Positions 39,161-49,762 are shown, numbered from the stretch's first letter. The stretch is 64,000 nt of DNA from Ursus arctos (GCF_023065955.2 NW_026623008.1:17790001-17854000), one strand, 5' to 3'. The notes: generated by a model not told the origin, from the letters alone. A program made the numbers and translations.

Positions 39161-39477
39161 CCTGACTCATAGAATGTGGTTTTTCTGAGGCACTTAAAAT
39201 TGTAACAGAAAGCTGGCCATCAAAGAGCCTCTTCTGCCACAAGTGGGAAGACTGGGGCTCAGAGACTGGGGGTCAGAGAAAAACGGCTTGTCCGCGGTCA
39301 AGGGTATACCTCACAGAGCACACGGGCTCTCCCAGGCACAACATTTAACACCCGACTCCCCCACCGCCCAGACACACAACACCACCGGCCTCATTTCAGT
39401 TACAAGGACAGAGCCCACTCAGCCCAGCCCGCTTAGACAGAATTGGGGGTGGGAGTGGGGATACCGGCAGGATCCTT

Positions 39478-39696
39478 TTTTTTTTTTTTTTTTTTTAAGA
39501 TTTTTATTTATTTGACAGAGAGGGACAGCCAGCGAGAGAGGGAACACAAGCAGGGGTAGTGGGAGAGGAAGAAGCAGGCTCATAGCGGAGGAGCCTGATG
39601 CGGGGCTCAATTCCAGAACGCTAGGATCCCACCCTGAGCCGAAGGCAGACCTTTAACGACTGAGCGAAGGCAGACCCTTAACGACTTCAGCCCCCA
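39478..39696 (-). mobile_element. Can-SINE, minus orientation, with internal duplication and target duplication
   Basis: Flanked by GGCAGGATCCTT (39466-39477 and 39697-39708). Within it GAAGGCAGACCTTTAACGAC (39641) is repeated with one change at 39666, a 25-bp period duplication in the head. Confidence 0.95.
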
Positions 39697-39782
39697 GGCA
39701 GGATCCTTGTGCAACGCAAGGGCAGGAAACTGCAGCCAGAGCTCCCCAGGGGCCAGTAACAAAACCAGAAAATAAAAAAATG

Positions 39783-39808
39783 CCCCACCCCCACCCCCAG
39801 CCCCGCCC
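39783..39808 (-). repeat. C-rich tract
   Basis: Five C-runs (CCCCACCCCCACCCCC, then AGCCCCGCCCC). Could form a G-quadruplex on the minus strand. Confidence 0.6.
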
Positions 39809-39997
39809 CTGTGCACTAGCTTTGGAAAGTCTCCTGGCTGCCTCCGGTCCAGCTTTTCGGGTCCTCTCAGTTCAAAAAGTCAACAGGGCCCTGGGCCCAG
39901 GTCTCAATCGCAAATTCTAGGAGAGTGAACCTGATCGAGTAGCTGGGGTTGGCAGCCTCCCCAGGGCCAGGGGCCACCGCCCACCACCCACCGCCCA

Positions 39998-40012
39998 CGA
40001 CCAGGGGGCAGT
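39998..40012 (+). promoter_or_regulatory. CTCF-like motif, forward
   Basis: CGACCAGGGGGCAGT agrees with CCASYAGRKGGCRSY at 14 of 15 positions. It has the same orientation as the motif at 31477. Confidence 0.65.
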
Positions 40013-40393
40013 GGGAGCAGGCCAAGAACAGGGGTGTGGGTGGCTTCTAAGACCAACGTGCTGGGTGGAGGAAGTGATGCCTCCCCAGTCCAGTCAGCTG
40101 GGCTAGGCCCCATCCCAGCCCCCACCTTCCCAGACAAGAAGTCTTGCGTATCTGCTTGATGGCGCCCCTGCTACCCACACGGCACAATATCTTCCATTGT
40201 CCCTAATTACTCATTACTGGTGGAGGGCCCTTAAGTCATCCTTTCTTTCGAACCAGCCATTGCTCATTTGCTCAAGTCCGTGACTTCAGTGTTTACGCAA
40301 GCTCAGGTCAAGGTAACCCAACTGTTCGTTCATTCTGCAGCCATAAACAACTTTCACACCCTGTGCCCCAAGCCCCATGTAAGAGAGGATCTG

Positions 40394-40500
40394 ATTGGTT
40401 GTCCCACTCGCCAACTTGTCACGGCTGTCCCCGTTGGTCGGAGCATCACCCCAGCTGCCCACCGCACCCTCCCCATTGGACGCCATCCAGCCTATAGAAT
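40394..40500 (+). promoter_or_regulatory. CCAAT/TATA-like cluster
   Basis: Inverted CCAAT boxes ATTGGTT (40394-40400) and ATTGG (40475-40479) precede TATAGAAT (40493-40500). Spacing resembles a TATA-type or LTR promoter with a start near 40525. No transcript feature downstream is recognised. Confidence 0.3.
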
Positions 40501-40734
40501 GGCCGTGCGAGAGCAGAGGCCCGCGTATCCCTGGACTGCGTTGGCTGGGGTCATTTTTAGCTTTGGTTTACACAAGCGCTTTAGCTCTGCTTATCCTGAT
40601 TTTCCTCTGGGCCTAGGCCAGTTCCCTGGGCTCCTACCCCCACCCCAATTCTTTGTTCATTGTTTACGGAGCCTTATTCTTCTCCTTCCTGGCGCTTCCC
40701 CACCTTTTTCCTGCTGATTGCACGTTTTGGACAC

Positions 40735-40920
40735 AGCTCTGCTCATTTCAAGTATGGCCACATATATGACTCGGGGCAAGTCCCTTCCTCTCTTTGAGCC
40801 TCAGTTTCCCCATGTGTGTATTGGGGTGACTGATTCTCACCTCCAGGATTATTGAGAGGATGAAAGGAGTCCATGTGTGTGTGAGGTCCTGCCACAGAGT
40901 TGAGCATCAAGCAAACTCGG
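40735..40920 (+). repeat. MIR, plus orientation
   Basis: GAGCCTCAGTTTCCCCATGT, GATTATTGAGAGGATGAAAG, CACAGAGTTGAGCATCAAGC. A further MIR-like head lies at 40985-41110 (TTCAAGTCTCAGCTGGGCAT). Confidence 0.7.
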
Positions 40921-41239
40921 TGTCTATCCTTCCCTTCAGCTTCAGCCCTGAAAGCTGTCCAAAGACCAGACGGCAAAGCTGGACTAGGAGAGAGAAGAGG
41001 TCTGAGTTCAAGTCTCAGCTGGGCATCTGACTTGCTGTGTGGCCTCGAGAAAGTCCCTTCTTCTTCCATTGATCAGTTCCTTCAGCTGTCATAATAAGGA
41101 CTGGACCAGAGGAGCGTTTCCCAAACTGCAAAAAAGAGGGTTAATAGCACACCACGAAAAGAGAGAGAGAGATAATCTTTGGCCAGACACGTTGGGAAAA
41201 ACCATTTAACACCTATTAGAATATTAAAGACTCTGACTG

Positions 41240-41470
41240 AGGCTGGGCTGTCCAGTATGGTAGCCACTAGTCACATGTGATGACTTAAATTAAAATAAAT
41301 TAAAATTTAAAATTCATTGCCTCCATCTCACCAGCCATATTGCAAGGGCTTGATAGACATGTGCGACTGGTGGTTACCACGCAGCACGATGCAACTGGAG
41401 AATTTCCTTGCTCACAGAAAGTGCTCGTTGATGGTGCTGCAGTCAGAGGAGGCCTGTTCCAGCTTAACCA
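41240..41470. mobile_element. DNA-transposon-type fossil (tentative)
   Basis: GTCCAGTATGGTAGCCACTA, GTCACATGTGATGACTTAAA, AT-rich core, then GCGACTGGTGGTTACCACG and CTCACAGAAAGTGCTCGTTG, near-palindromic ends as in medium-reiterated non-autonomous elements. Family not assigned. Confidence 0.5.
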
Positions 41471-41639
41471 GAACCTCCCACCCGCATCTGACTGCACTAT
41501 CCCTACGGCGCATCTACGACCAACGAGAGAAGTAATACGGCTCCCGGGAACATGGTCAGATGTGGAGCGAGAGGAATCTCTTGGGGCCCTTCCAACTCTG
41601 AGAGTAAAGAAGGGGGAACATTCTGGTAACTGAATTCCT

Positions 41640-41677
41640 CCTAGGGGAGGGAACTGCCTCCTAGGGGAGGGAACCGC
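41640..41677. repeat. Short tandem duplication
   Basis: Two adjacent copies of CTCCTAGGGGAGGGAACTGC (one base differing in the second). Confidence 0.8.
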
Positions 41678-42252
41678 CTGTGTGCAGCAGCTCTCTTGGC
41701 TAAAAAGACGTTGTAATTGTGGACGCAGCTGGGACGCACTGGGAAGGAGGGGGCAGAGAACATAGTTGTTCGTGGTATGAAAGGGTGTGGAATTGGGAGA
41801 GGGAGAGGAAAGAGGGGAGGCGAGTGGGTTGAGGGTCGGGGAGGATCTAGCAGTCCGGTGGGAAGATGGGGCCCAGGCAGGAGGAAGGACGGGGGGCCAG
41901 GATGGCTGAAGGACCGTGGAGAGCAGAGAGTTCTGAGGAGCAGCTGGAAGGCGTCTGCTGGTGGCCGCACTGCAGTGTAGCCCGCTCACCCGTCGCTCAC
42001 CCGTCATCCGCGAGTCAGTACCTGTCTCCCACACCTGGACACGTGACATTGGGGAAAATCAAGAAACGGGGGCGCTGACCTTTGGGCTGCCTGGAATGGG
42101 CCTTCAAGGGAGTCAAGAACTGAAGGGTAGTGAATCCAGCAGAAGGTCGCATGGAAAAGAAGAATTGCAGAGGCAAGCTAGGGGAGACGGACCCCCGCCA
42201 CCAGAGTCCCCAGAGGGATCGGAAGGTGTGGCGGCTTTAAAACATGCCCCCC

Positions 42253-42461
42253 AAGGCGCCTGGGTGGCTCAGTTGGTTAAGCATCTGCCTTCGGCTCGGG
42301 TCATGATCTTGGGGTCCTGGGATCTTGGGGTCCTGGGATCAAGCCCTGTGTTGGGCTCCCTGCTCAGCGGGGAGTCTGCTTCTCCCTCTGCCTTGCCCCT
42401 CCCCTGCTCATTGCTCTCTCTCTCTCAAATAAATAAAATCTTTAAAAAAATAAATAAAAAA
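42253..42461 (+). mobile_element. Can-SINE, plus orientation, with 15-bp target duplication and internal 16-bp repeat
   Basis: TAAAACATGCCCCCC at 42238-42252 and 42462-42476. Inside, ATCTTGGGGTCCTGGG occurs twice in tandem (42306-42337). Confidence 0.95.
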
Positions 42462-42477
42462 TAAAACATGCCCCCCC

Positions 42478-42905
42478 CCCCAAGCTCTGACACTGCTTTT
42501 ATATGCCCTCTCTTTAGATATTGGTCCTGGTCCTGTGACTGCTTGACCAATAGAATACGGTAGAAATGACCTAAATCATAAAAGACTGGTAGGTTCCACT
42601 TCCTGTTTCTAGAGACACTTATTCTTGGAATCCGGCTGCCACGCTGTGCCCAGGGCACACTGAAAGGTCAACCGGTCCCAACCGAGATTCCAGGGGACAA
42701 CCAGCATCAACTGCCAGCCACGGGCCTGAGGAAGCCTCTAGATCGCTCCAGCTCCATTCACCATGACCACAACCACACATAAAAAACCCTGAGCGAGAAC
42801 CCCTCGTGAGACCCAGTGAACCCACAGAGCTGTGAGAAAAAAAATCATAAAATGATTTTGTTCTAAGCTACTAAGTTTTGGTCGATCCATTTTGCAGCGA
42901 TAGTT
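42478..42905 (+). mobile_element. MaLR LTR (MLT1-type) remnant
   Basis: CTGCTTGACCAATAGAATAC, GGTAGGTTCCACTTCCTGTT, CTTATTCTTGGAATCCGGCT, GAACCCACAGAGCTGTGAGA and GCTACTAAGTTTTGGTCGAT match MLT1 LTR order through to the end. A solo LTR; no internal coding region seen. The SINE at 42253 may have inserted into its left part. Confidence 0.75.
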
Positions 42906-43434
42906 TCACTGGACCAGGAGACGAGCCATGGATCCCATCACAGGGGAATGGGAGAGGGGAGCCAACTTTTCATGAAATCCTAAAGCACAGAGGGGCGTCA
43001 GCAGGCTGTTCTTCTTGGAGGCCAACAGGGGTGACATTGGATGAACTTGGTGTGAGATACATGTCTGCTGTGACCTTGACGAGGGGCTCTGGAGTCTGTC
43101 CAGGTGAGAGACGAAGTGTCAACGATGACTTGGAAGTTTCTGTCTTGGGCAACTGTTCTCGGGGACAGTATACGCTGAAATGGGGTGGTGGGGGAGGAAG
43201 AGGATGGATGAGTGGGTTGGGAGGAAGGGGAGAAGACCAGTGTGGGACGCACTGCTGGATTTGCAATGGGCCTTCTAGAAATACCAGAAGCTGCTGGTAG
43301 ATTAACCAAAAACAGAAGCTTCGGCTCGTGTCCCCCACGCAGATTTGAGAAGTCTGAACCCCAGAACTCATTCATAATTGCCCACGTGCACTCAGTCATG
43401 TATTCCCTTGCTTGCTCGGCCGTTCAGGCACGCA

Positions 43435-43670
43435 GAGTTAAGTCGAAGAGCGCAGACCCCACAGCCTGACCGCCAAGGTTCAAAGCCCAGCTCAGTCTCT
43501 TCCTAGTGGCAGGGCCGTGGGCAGGCGACACAAGCTCTGTGCTTCCGATTCTTTCTCTTTAAATAGAGAAGCTAACGGTATCTATGTTATCGTAAAGATT
43601 GAAAGACTACGTACGTGGAAAATTCTTAGAACGGTGCTTGGAACGTAAGTACATATGATCTGTGAGCTAC
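43435..43670 (+). repeat. MIR, plus orientation
   Basis: GCAGACCCCACAGCCTGACC, GGTTCAAAGCCCAGCTCAGT, AGATTGAAAGACTACGTACG, AGAACGGTGCTTGGAACG. A reversed MIR piece follows at 43825-43950 (CCACTTGACAGAGGTGGAAA). Confidence 0.65.
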
Positions 43671-44369
43671 TAATATTCAACCAATAATCTTGGGGCCCTT
43701 GCGGCACGCTGGACCCCGTGTCGCGCTGAGGACACAGCAGGGTATGAGGCAGACATAGGCCCTGCCCTGGAAGCTTCCTTGCCAGTCCCTACTCAGCACC
43801 GGGGCCCTACGGTTTCTTAGGTTTTCTCTCATATGTATTCTTCCATTTGATCCTCAGAAGGGCCCCAGGAGGTGGCTATAACAGTGACCTTATCCCCACT
43901 TGACAGAGGTGGAAACCGAGGCCCGGAGAGAATTGCTGTCCTCTTTGCACATTCTGTGTGTCCCTTCAACAAAGGCTCTGGGACACGAGGGGTCCAGAGG
44001 CCCCATGTCCCCAGTTGGCTGGCCGTATTTCTTCTGCCTGGAACACCTCCAGGGAATGAAATCTCCAAAGTGTCCAACCTCTTGCCCCCGAGGGAGGGGC
44101 CCCGCAGTCCTCTCATGCCGAAGGTTCCAGAGGCATGAGGTGGGGGCACTGGACCTGATCTGCCCCTCTCCCTGCTCAGTCTCCCAGGTGAAGTGTGTTT
44201 TTCCACTGGGTGTGTCACACAGAACCCCACCTGATCCCATCTTCACGAATGCCTGAAATTCCGCCATTCGTCATTCATTCTTTCAGGTTGAGCAATTGCT
44301 CCCAGGAACATCTTTGAGCATCCCAAATTCCTCTGGGATGAGTTACTAAAGGCCTTAAAGATGATCACT

Positions 44370-44490
44370 TCCCTTCTACGGATGAAGCAAGTCTGCTCCA
44401 GGAGGAAAAGTGACTTGCCCAAGGACATACGGCCAGTCAGTGGCAGAGCGGGGATGAGAAGCCGGCACGGCTCACCCTGCTTCCGCATCC
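44370..44490 (-). repeat. MIR, minus orientation
   Basis: TACGGATGAAGCAAGTCTGC, GTGACTTGCCCAAGGACATA, CAGTCAGTGGCAGAGCGGGG. Confidence 0.65.
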
Positions 44491-44559
44491 AGGCCTGGAG
44501 GGACAGAGAGGTGCCCCCATGCGTCTTATTCGGCTCATCCCTACCAGCAGGCCGTCCTC

Positions 44560-44840
44560 CTCCCGGTTGTGGACATGTGCTGTGTGGGGCTGCTACAACC
44601 ATTCCCTCTTCTGCTAACAGGGCCTGGTTTATTATTTTGGGAACTAACCTAAAGGCGCCGTTCCCTGGTCCCTGCTGCTGGATCCCTGAGTGGCTCTGGC
44701 TTCTGGCCTTTCCTAGGCCTGGTTTACCTCCCGCTTCCATCCTATGGGCAGCCCCAGATCCTTCCAGTGCATTCGTTTTTGTTGATATTGTTTAAGTAAG
44801 CCAAAGTTGGTTTCTGTTGCTTCCTTCTGAAGAGCTCTAA
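44560..44840. mobile_element. LTR-like remnant (tentative)
   Basis: TTAAGTAAGCCAAAGTTGGT followed by TTCTGTTGCTTCCTTCTGAA resembles the end of an old ERV/MaLR LTR. Only part is recognisable. A reversed MIR follows (44840-44955). Confidence 0.4.
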
Positions 44841-45034
44841 TTGGCATACCCACCTTACAGATGAGGAGAATGAGGCGTGGAGAGGACATGTGAAGGAGAG
44901 GTAGAGCTAGGACTGCGAGCCAGGGGCCTGCTTCCCAGCCCAGGCTTTTGCTCACACCGCCCTGCGGACTCTGAGCAGTTGGGTCCTAAGGAAAGAGGAG
45001 GGTAGAGAGGAGTACAAGAGAACAGGCCTGAACA

Positions 45035-45440
45035 CAGACTGTAGTGGTTAAGTGCGAGGTTTTGGAGTCAGACAGACCTGAGTTTGAAGCCTCTATCTAT
45101 GATGTGTTCGTTTTGGGGCCTTGGACAAATCATTTAGTCTCCTCAGAGCCTGCTTCCCTCCGCTGTAACGTAAGGAGAACAGGACCCTGGTATAGACGCA
45201 GGTCTGCAGGGTACAGCTGGTGAGTAGAGGGCTGGGGGGATTTTGGCCTTCACACATCTCCCTTGACGGGGACCCCTGTGCAGTGAACAACCTGGCCAAC
45301 TGTACAAGACAGCCCTTATGGATAGATAATATCGGCCTTAAGTGGTTGTTATGAGGATAAATGAGATAATGTATATAAAGTTTCTGGCACAGTGCCCAAT
45401 ACTTAGCAAGTACTCAATAAATAGTAGCTAAGTATTGTGA
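45035..45440 (+). repeat. MIR, plus orientation, near complete with an insertion
   Basis: GTAGTGGTTAAGTGCGAGGT, GAGTCAGACAGACCTGAGTT, GGACAAATCATTTAGTCTCC, and further on GTTATGAGGATAAATGAGAT, TTCTGGCACAGTGCCCAATA and GTACTCAATAAATAGTAGCT. About 110 bases between head and tail are not MIR. Confidence 0.75.
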
Positions 45441-45479
45441 CACAACACCACAGGCTCAGTCTGGAAGGTCTCCGGCAGT

Positions 45480-46540
45480 CTGTGCTGACACTGTAAATCC
45501 TAAGCTCTTCCCTTTCTCACCGCCCACCCCCAAACCTCATAACCTTTCCTGGATGGCCTCAGTGCCCTGCCTCTCCCTCCAAGGCTCTCCAAGCTTGGCT
45601 GGGCTGCTGGGCAACAGGGTTCTGGCCTTGTCTGGCTCACCACGGCTTTCAGTTTGGCCAAGGCCCCAGATCTGCTGGGGTCCAGCTGGCAAGGCTCTCG
45701 TGTTCCAAGGTTCTGAAGCTTCCAGCAGCCAGCCCTGCCCTCCAGGCTCCTCCCTCAGACCCCAGGCAGATGGAAACCAGGATGTAGCCTATACTTGGAG
45801 CCTAGCTGCTACGGGCCCAGAAGTCCCCTATAGCAGCCCAAGCACCCTTCAGTCTCCTCCCTGCTCTCTGGAAAGGCCCAAGCGGCCAGAAACAGGAATG
45901 GCTGGACGAGGGCCTCTGGGAGAGCCACGTGTGCCACCCCAGCGCCTGCCAGCTCTCGGGCCGATCTCACAATGGCTCCTTTCACCAGAGAGAGGGGCTG
46001 GCCTGCCTGTAGCCCGTGAGGTGATGTCCCAGGCCCCAGGGGCATGGAGTGGGAGATCAGAAGCTAAGATAGGGGTTGCTAAGACCAGGAGAGGTAAAGG
46101 TGCTGAGCCACCCCCTCACGACCACCTGATGTCAAGGTGACCACCCCACAACTGGGGCTCCAGGAGATCAGGTTCTCTGGGGCCTGGGGCCGGAGTGGGG
46201 GTGGGGGATGAGTAAGTGTGGGAGCAGATGGAGGGAAAGAGTTAGTCATAGGGTTCTGGCGAGGGGAGGGAGGCTGGGCCCTCAGCCCACGCTCTTGCTG
46301 GCATCTGCAGGCCCATAGCAAGAGGGTGACGTGGTCCTGGTCCTTGAAAAGCCCTTCCAGTGACAACTGGGGCACCCCAGCCAGGCATCTTTTACATCCC
46401 TCCTCTTCTCCGTGCCCTCTGCCCAGGCTTCCAGGATCTCTTAAAGGGACTTGCATTTTCCTACAAATATATCTGCCCCCCCAAATATATCTGCTCCCCC
46501 TTCTCCACTCCCAAGGCGCAAATCTAATCTAAGCTGCTCA
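45480..46540. other. Repeat-free GC-rich block, 1.05 kb
   Basis: No SINE, MIR, LINE or LTR recognised. A 195-codon open frame (45553-46140) has no domain I know. Sandwiched in repeat-dense DNA, so it is a plausible conserved or regulatory block. Confidence 0.45.
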
Positions 46541-46659
46541 GTGAATTAAAGCCCTCGCAAGCTGCCCACTGCCCAAAGGACCATGGCCCCGGGGGCCAGA
46601 CCACCATCTTTGCCCACTCAGCGTCTGTTCCTTCTTCTGATCTCCAAAGCCTTTTATTC

Positions 46660-47115
46660 CTAGGAAGCCGTCTTTCCCCCACTCTCGGTCCCTGCGGCTT
46701 GGGTGGGGCTCACACCTAGGGATAGGTGTGTGACCCCAATCTGGCCAATGAGAGTACTCAGCCCCACACCCACACAGTGACTGGCTCTGATATAGGCATG
46801 TGACCCAAACCACTCCAGGGAGATTCAATTTCAGGATCTGCATTTAAACATTTGGACAAATGAATCTTTCCTTCCCCAGGGCTTGGCACTGGGAGGGTGT
46901 CAGTCTTGAGCTGCCTTCATTTGGAAAGAGCCTGCTCCACGGTGAAGCCAACAAAGGAAGCAGCAGAAAGATGAGAGACCGAGTCCTGGGGGCATCATTT
47001 GAACCCCTAGATCCAGCTGTACCTGAAGCAGATAAGCTGAATTTTTGTTGGTTTGTTTCTTGAGTCAGTACATTTCCTTTTCATTTAAGCCTCTTGGAAT
47101 TGTGTTGTCTGTCCT
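46660..47115. mobile_element. Old LTR-like repeat (tentative)
   Basis: AATCTGGCCAATGAGAGTAC, GAACCCCTAGATCCAGCTGT, ACCTGAAGCAGATAAGCTGA, GAGTCAGTACATTTCCTTTT and TTTAAGCCTCTTGGAATTGT follow a common retroviral-LTR-class repeat. Family not assigned. Confidence 0.5.
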
Positions 47116-47164
47116 TTGCAATGCAGGACTTATGACCAATACAGAGGCCCTCCCTCCTGTGGCC

Positions 47165-47765
47165 TCAAACCACTTCTGCAGTCCCATCTGCCTTGTTCTG
47201 GACTCGCCATTCCCCCAAACACCCCATGTACTTGGTGACTTCCGCTGGGCACTCTACTTGGGGTGGACTTGCTTTCCCCCGTTTGTACTTGCTCAGCTCT
47301 CTCTCTCTTTTTAAGATTTTATTTACTTTTTTTGGCAGAGAGAGAGCATGAGCACAAGTGGGGAGAGGCAGAGAGAGAAGCAGACTCCCCTCAGAGCAGG
47401 GAGACCGACGCAGGGCTCGATCCCAGGACCCCGGGATCATGACCTGAGCCGAAGGCAGACGCTCAACCGACTGAGCCACCCAGGCGCCCCTGTCCTTGCT
47501 CAGCTCTTAAATGTCCAGTTCAAATGCCAGTTCCGTCACAGAGCCTTCCCCAGCACCTCCCCGGGGAGAATTTGCTCTTTGCTCCTGTCCACGCAGGAAG
47601 CAGTATTCCACTGGTTCCTAGTGATTTGTTTGCTTGCATATCCTTCTCCTCCACTACATGATTGAGCTTCTTGAGGGCAAGACCTATGGTATCTTGTTCT
47701 TTTCTCGGTGCCTGGTGCCTGGCCTGGCACAGAGTTAGGGCTCGAGAAATGCTTCTGGACTGATC
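47165..47765 (+). mobile_element. LINE L2 3' part, interrupted by a Can-SINE
   Basis: CTCTTAAATGTCCAGTTCAA, GAGCCTTCCCCAGCACCTCC, GATTGAGCTTCTTGAGGGCA, GGCCTGGCACAGAGTTAGGG match L2. Sequence before the SINE (47165-47300) continues it. Confidence 0.72.
47301..47494 (-). mobile_element. Can-SINE, minus orientation, 13-bp target duplication
   Basis: CTTGCTCAGCTCT at 47288-47300 and 47495-47507. Full length. Confidence 0.95.
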
Positions 47766-48064
47766 TGACTTGTCTTCGGACTGGGTGGACGTGGCCGGGT
47801 GTTGGCACTGTGGCGACGGGGTTGGCATTACTACCAGGCAGCTCTGTGGCCATTTCCACCTCTGTGCAAATGCTGTTCCCTCAACCTCAGATGTCCATCT
47901 CCCCTCAGCCTAAACACCCTGCTCGTCCATCAGCGGACTCTGCCCCTCACATGTGACGAGAGGGTGGTTTTGGAGGCAAACAGACTGGAGTTCAAGCCCC
48001 GATTCTTCTCCATGGCACTTGAGTGATGTAGGCCGAGTCACAGAACTTCCTCGAGCCTGGGTTT

Positions 48065-48310
48065 CCTTAAAATAGCAAACACATAGTGCTTATTTCTGTG
48101 CTGGGCATTGTTCTAGGTGCTCTCCATGTCCTAGTTTTCTTACCCGCCCCGTGAGGCGTGGGTACTACTCCTGTGCTCATTCTAGTGACCAGAGAGCTGA
48201 GGCCCAGGGAGGGTCAGTGTTGCCCGAGGCCACGACCAGGACGTGGCAGAGCTGGGGTTGGAACTCAGGCTGTCCGGCTCCAGACTCAATGCTCTTCACA
48301 CTCAACTGTC
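48065..48310 (-). repeat. MIR, minus orientation, near full length
   Basis: GTGCTTATTTCTGTGCTGGG, GTGAGGCGTGGGTACTACTC, GAGCTGAGGCCCAGGGAGGG, GGCAGAGCTGGGGTTGGAAC, GGCTCCAGACTCAATGCTCT. A plus-oriented MIR piece precedes it (47960-48060). Confidence 0.82.
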
Positions 48311-48739
48311 CTGCCCCACGCAGAATGACATAATAATACTAGAATCTTCTTCAGGAGGTTGCTGTGAAGTCCCCCCCTCACGTCATGTGCGTGGACAGTG
48401 CAGCAAGCTGAGCACGCTGTCACACCGCTGGTGTGTGCTGAGCCTGCCGGAGTCCAGTCTTCTCAGAGAATCCTGAATCTTGGGGTCAGGCTGCAGGGAG
48501 TGGGGCTGCGGCTGGGCCAGGACGGCATCCACTTGGCTCTGGCTACATTCTAGGGCTCTCTCTGCTTGGCAGAAGGACTCGGCTCATAATGCTCATTTGT
48601 GCAGACTGTGGTTCAGTGGCTTCTGCATTCTCTGCACGCACCGCCCTGGGCCCAGAAGGGATGGAGGACGACAGGACGGGCTCCGGCCAGGCCAGGGAAA
48701 GCTGCTGGGAATTCAGAGGTCTGGGGAGGCAGGATTAGC

Positions 48740-48935
48740 CTAGTGTCTAGAAACCCCAGCTGTGCCACAGCCTCGTCGTGAGAACTTGGGTAAATCGCAT
48801 ACTCTCCCTGGGCCTCAGTTCCTTCATCTGTGAAATGGGGCCAGTAATGGCACCTACTTTATCGGGTGGTGTAAGGATGTAAGATGATGTATTTTGCAGT
48901 ACCTTTGTAGGCACCTACTAGACAACAGTTAATTA
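48740..48935 (+). repeat. MIR, plus orientation
   Basis: GGCCTCAGTTCCTTCATCTG, TGAAATGGGGCCAGTAATGG, then GTACCTTTGTAGGCACCTAC. Confidence 0.75.
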
Positions 48936-48964
48936 TTAATTTTATTCGGCTGTTTGCTCAGCCA

Positions 48965-49125
48965 GGTTGCCTAAGGTTCAGCCCTGGCTCTACCATTTCC
49001 TAGCAGTGTGACCTTGAGCGAGTTACTTAACCTCTCCGTGCTCAGTTCCTGGCTTATAACCTGGGGACAAGGACAAGACACCAATAAAACAACAATGTGT
49101 CCGGCACATTAAAAGTGCTCTGTGA
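48965..49125 (+). repeat. MIR, plus orientation
   Basis: CAGCCCTGGCTCTACCATTT, CAGTGTGACCTTGAGCGAGT, ACTTAACCTCTCCGTGCTCA. Confidence 0.78.
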
Positions 49126-49269
49126 GCTTTCGTCCTTGCTGGTGTTATTCTCTGGCTGCAAGACCTTGGCCACGGCCTGTCCCTTCCCGTGCCTCAGTTT
49201 CACCACTAATTTAGTGAAGTTTAGACTTGACTGTGGGTGCCATCTGCTAACGGATTCCCGAGCTCCACC

Positions 49270-49400
49270 CCACCCTACCGAATCGGTCCCTTTCTTCGAG
49301 GTCCTTCTTGTTCTTTCTCACCGGTGTATCCTCAGAACCTGGCCTGGATCTGGCACAAGGTGGGCCCTCACTAAATATTTACCGAATTTATGTTCTTCAT
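49270..49400 (+). mobile_element. LINE L2 3' end
   Basis: GTATCCTCAGAACCTGGCCT, CTGGCACAAGGTGGGCCCTC, ACTAAATATTTACCGAATTT. Confidence 0.68.
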
Positions 49401-49420
49401 TAAACACCGACTTAGTGCTT

Positions 49421-49762
49421 TTTTTTTGTAATTATTTTTATTTTATTTTAATTTTTTTATTTTAATTTTTTTAAGATTTTATTTATTTATTTGACAGAGA
49501 CAGACAGCCAGCGAGAGAGGGAACACAAGCAGGGGGAGTGGGAGAGGAAGAAGCAGGCTCCTAGCGGAGGAGCCTGATATGGGGCTCGATCCCAGAGTCC
49601 TGGGATCACACCCTGAGCTGAAGGCAGACGCTTAACAACTGAGCCACCCAGGCGCCCCTATTTTTATTTTTTTAAGTAGGCTCCACACCCAACGTGGGGC
49701 TTGAACTCACCACCCCGAGATCAAGAGTCACGTGCTCTGCCCACTGAGCCAGCCAGCTGCCA
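49421..49762 (-). mobile_element. Short Can-SINE variant split by a younger insertion
   Basis: The body (49659-49762: TAGGCTCCACACCCAACGTG, GGGCTTGAACTCACCACCCC, GAGCCAGCCAGCTGCC) continues left across the younger SINE into the T/A-rich tail at 49421-49470. Outer flanks ACTTAGTGCTTTT and ACTTCGTGCTTTT form its imperfect target duplication. Confidence 0.85.
49471..49658 (-). mobile_element. Young Can-SINE nested in an older one
   Basis: AAGATTTTATTTATTTATTT, GACAGCCAGCGAGAGAGGGA, GAGGAGCCTGATATGGGGCT, GAGCCACCCAGGCGCCCC. Inserted in the tail of the copy around it. Confidence 0.94.

Noticed and set aside
41300..42049. 249-codon open frame on the minus strand
   Set aside because: It crosses a DNA-transposon-type fossil and GC-rich sequence, shows no known domain and has no splice or promoter context. 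Composition alone explains it.
42253..42330. tRNA-like heads of Can-SINEs as possible tRNA genes
   Set aside because: They are tRNA-Lys-derived SINE heads with mutated arms, linked to CT-rich bodies and A-tails, and flanked by target duplications.
45553..46140. 195-codon open frame in the repeat-free block
   Set aside because: Low-complexity Ser/Pro/Gly composition from GC-rich DNA, no homology that I recognise. Kept only as part of the unique block.
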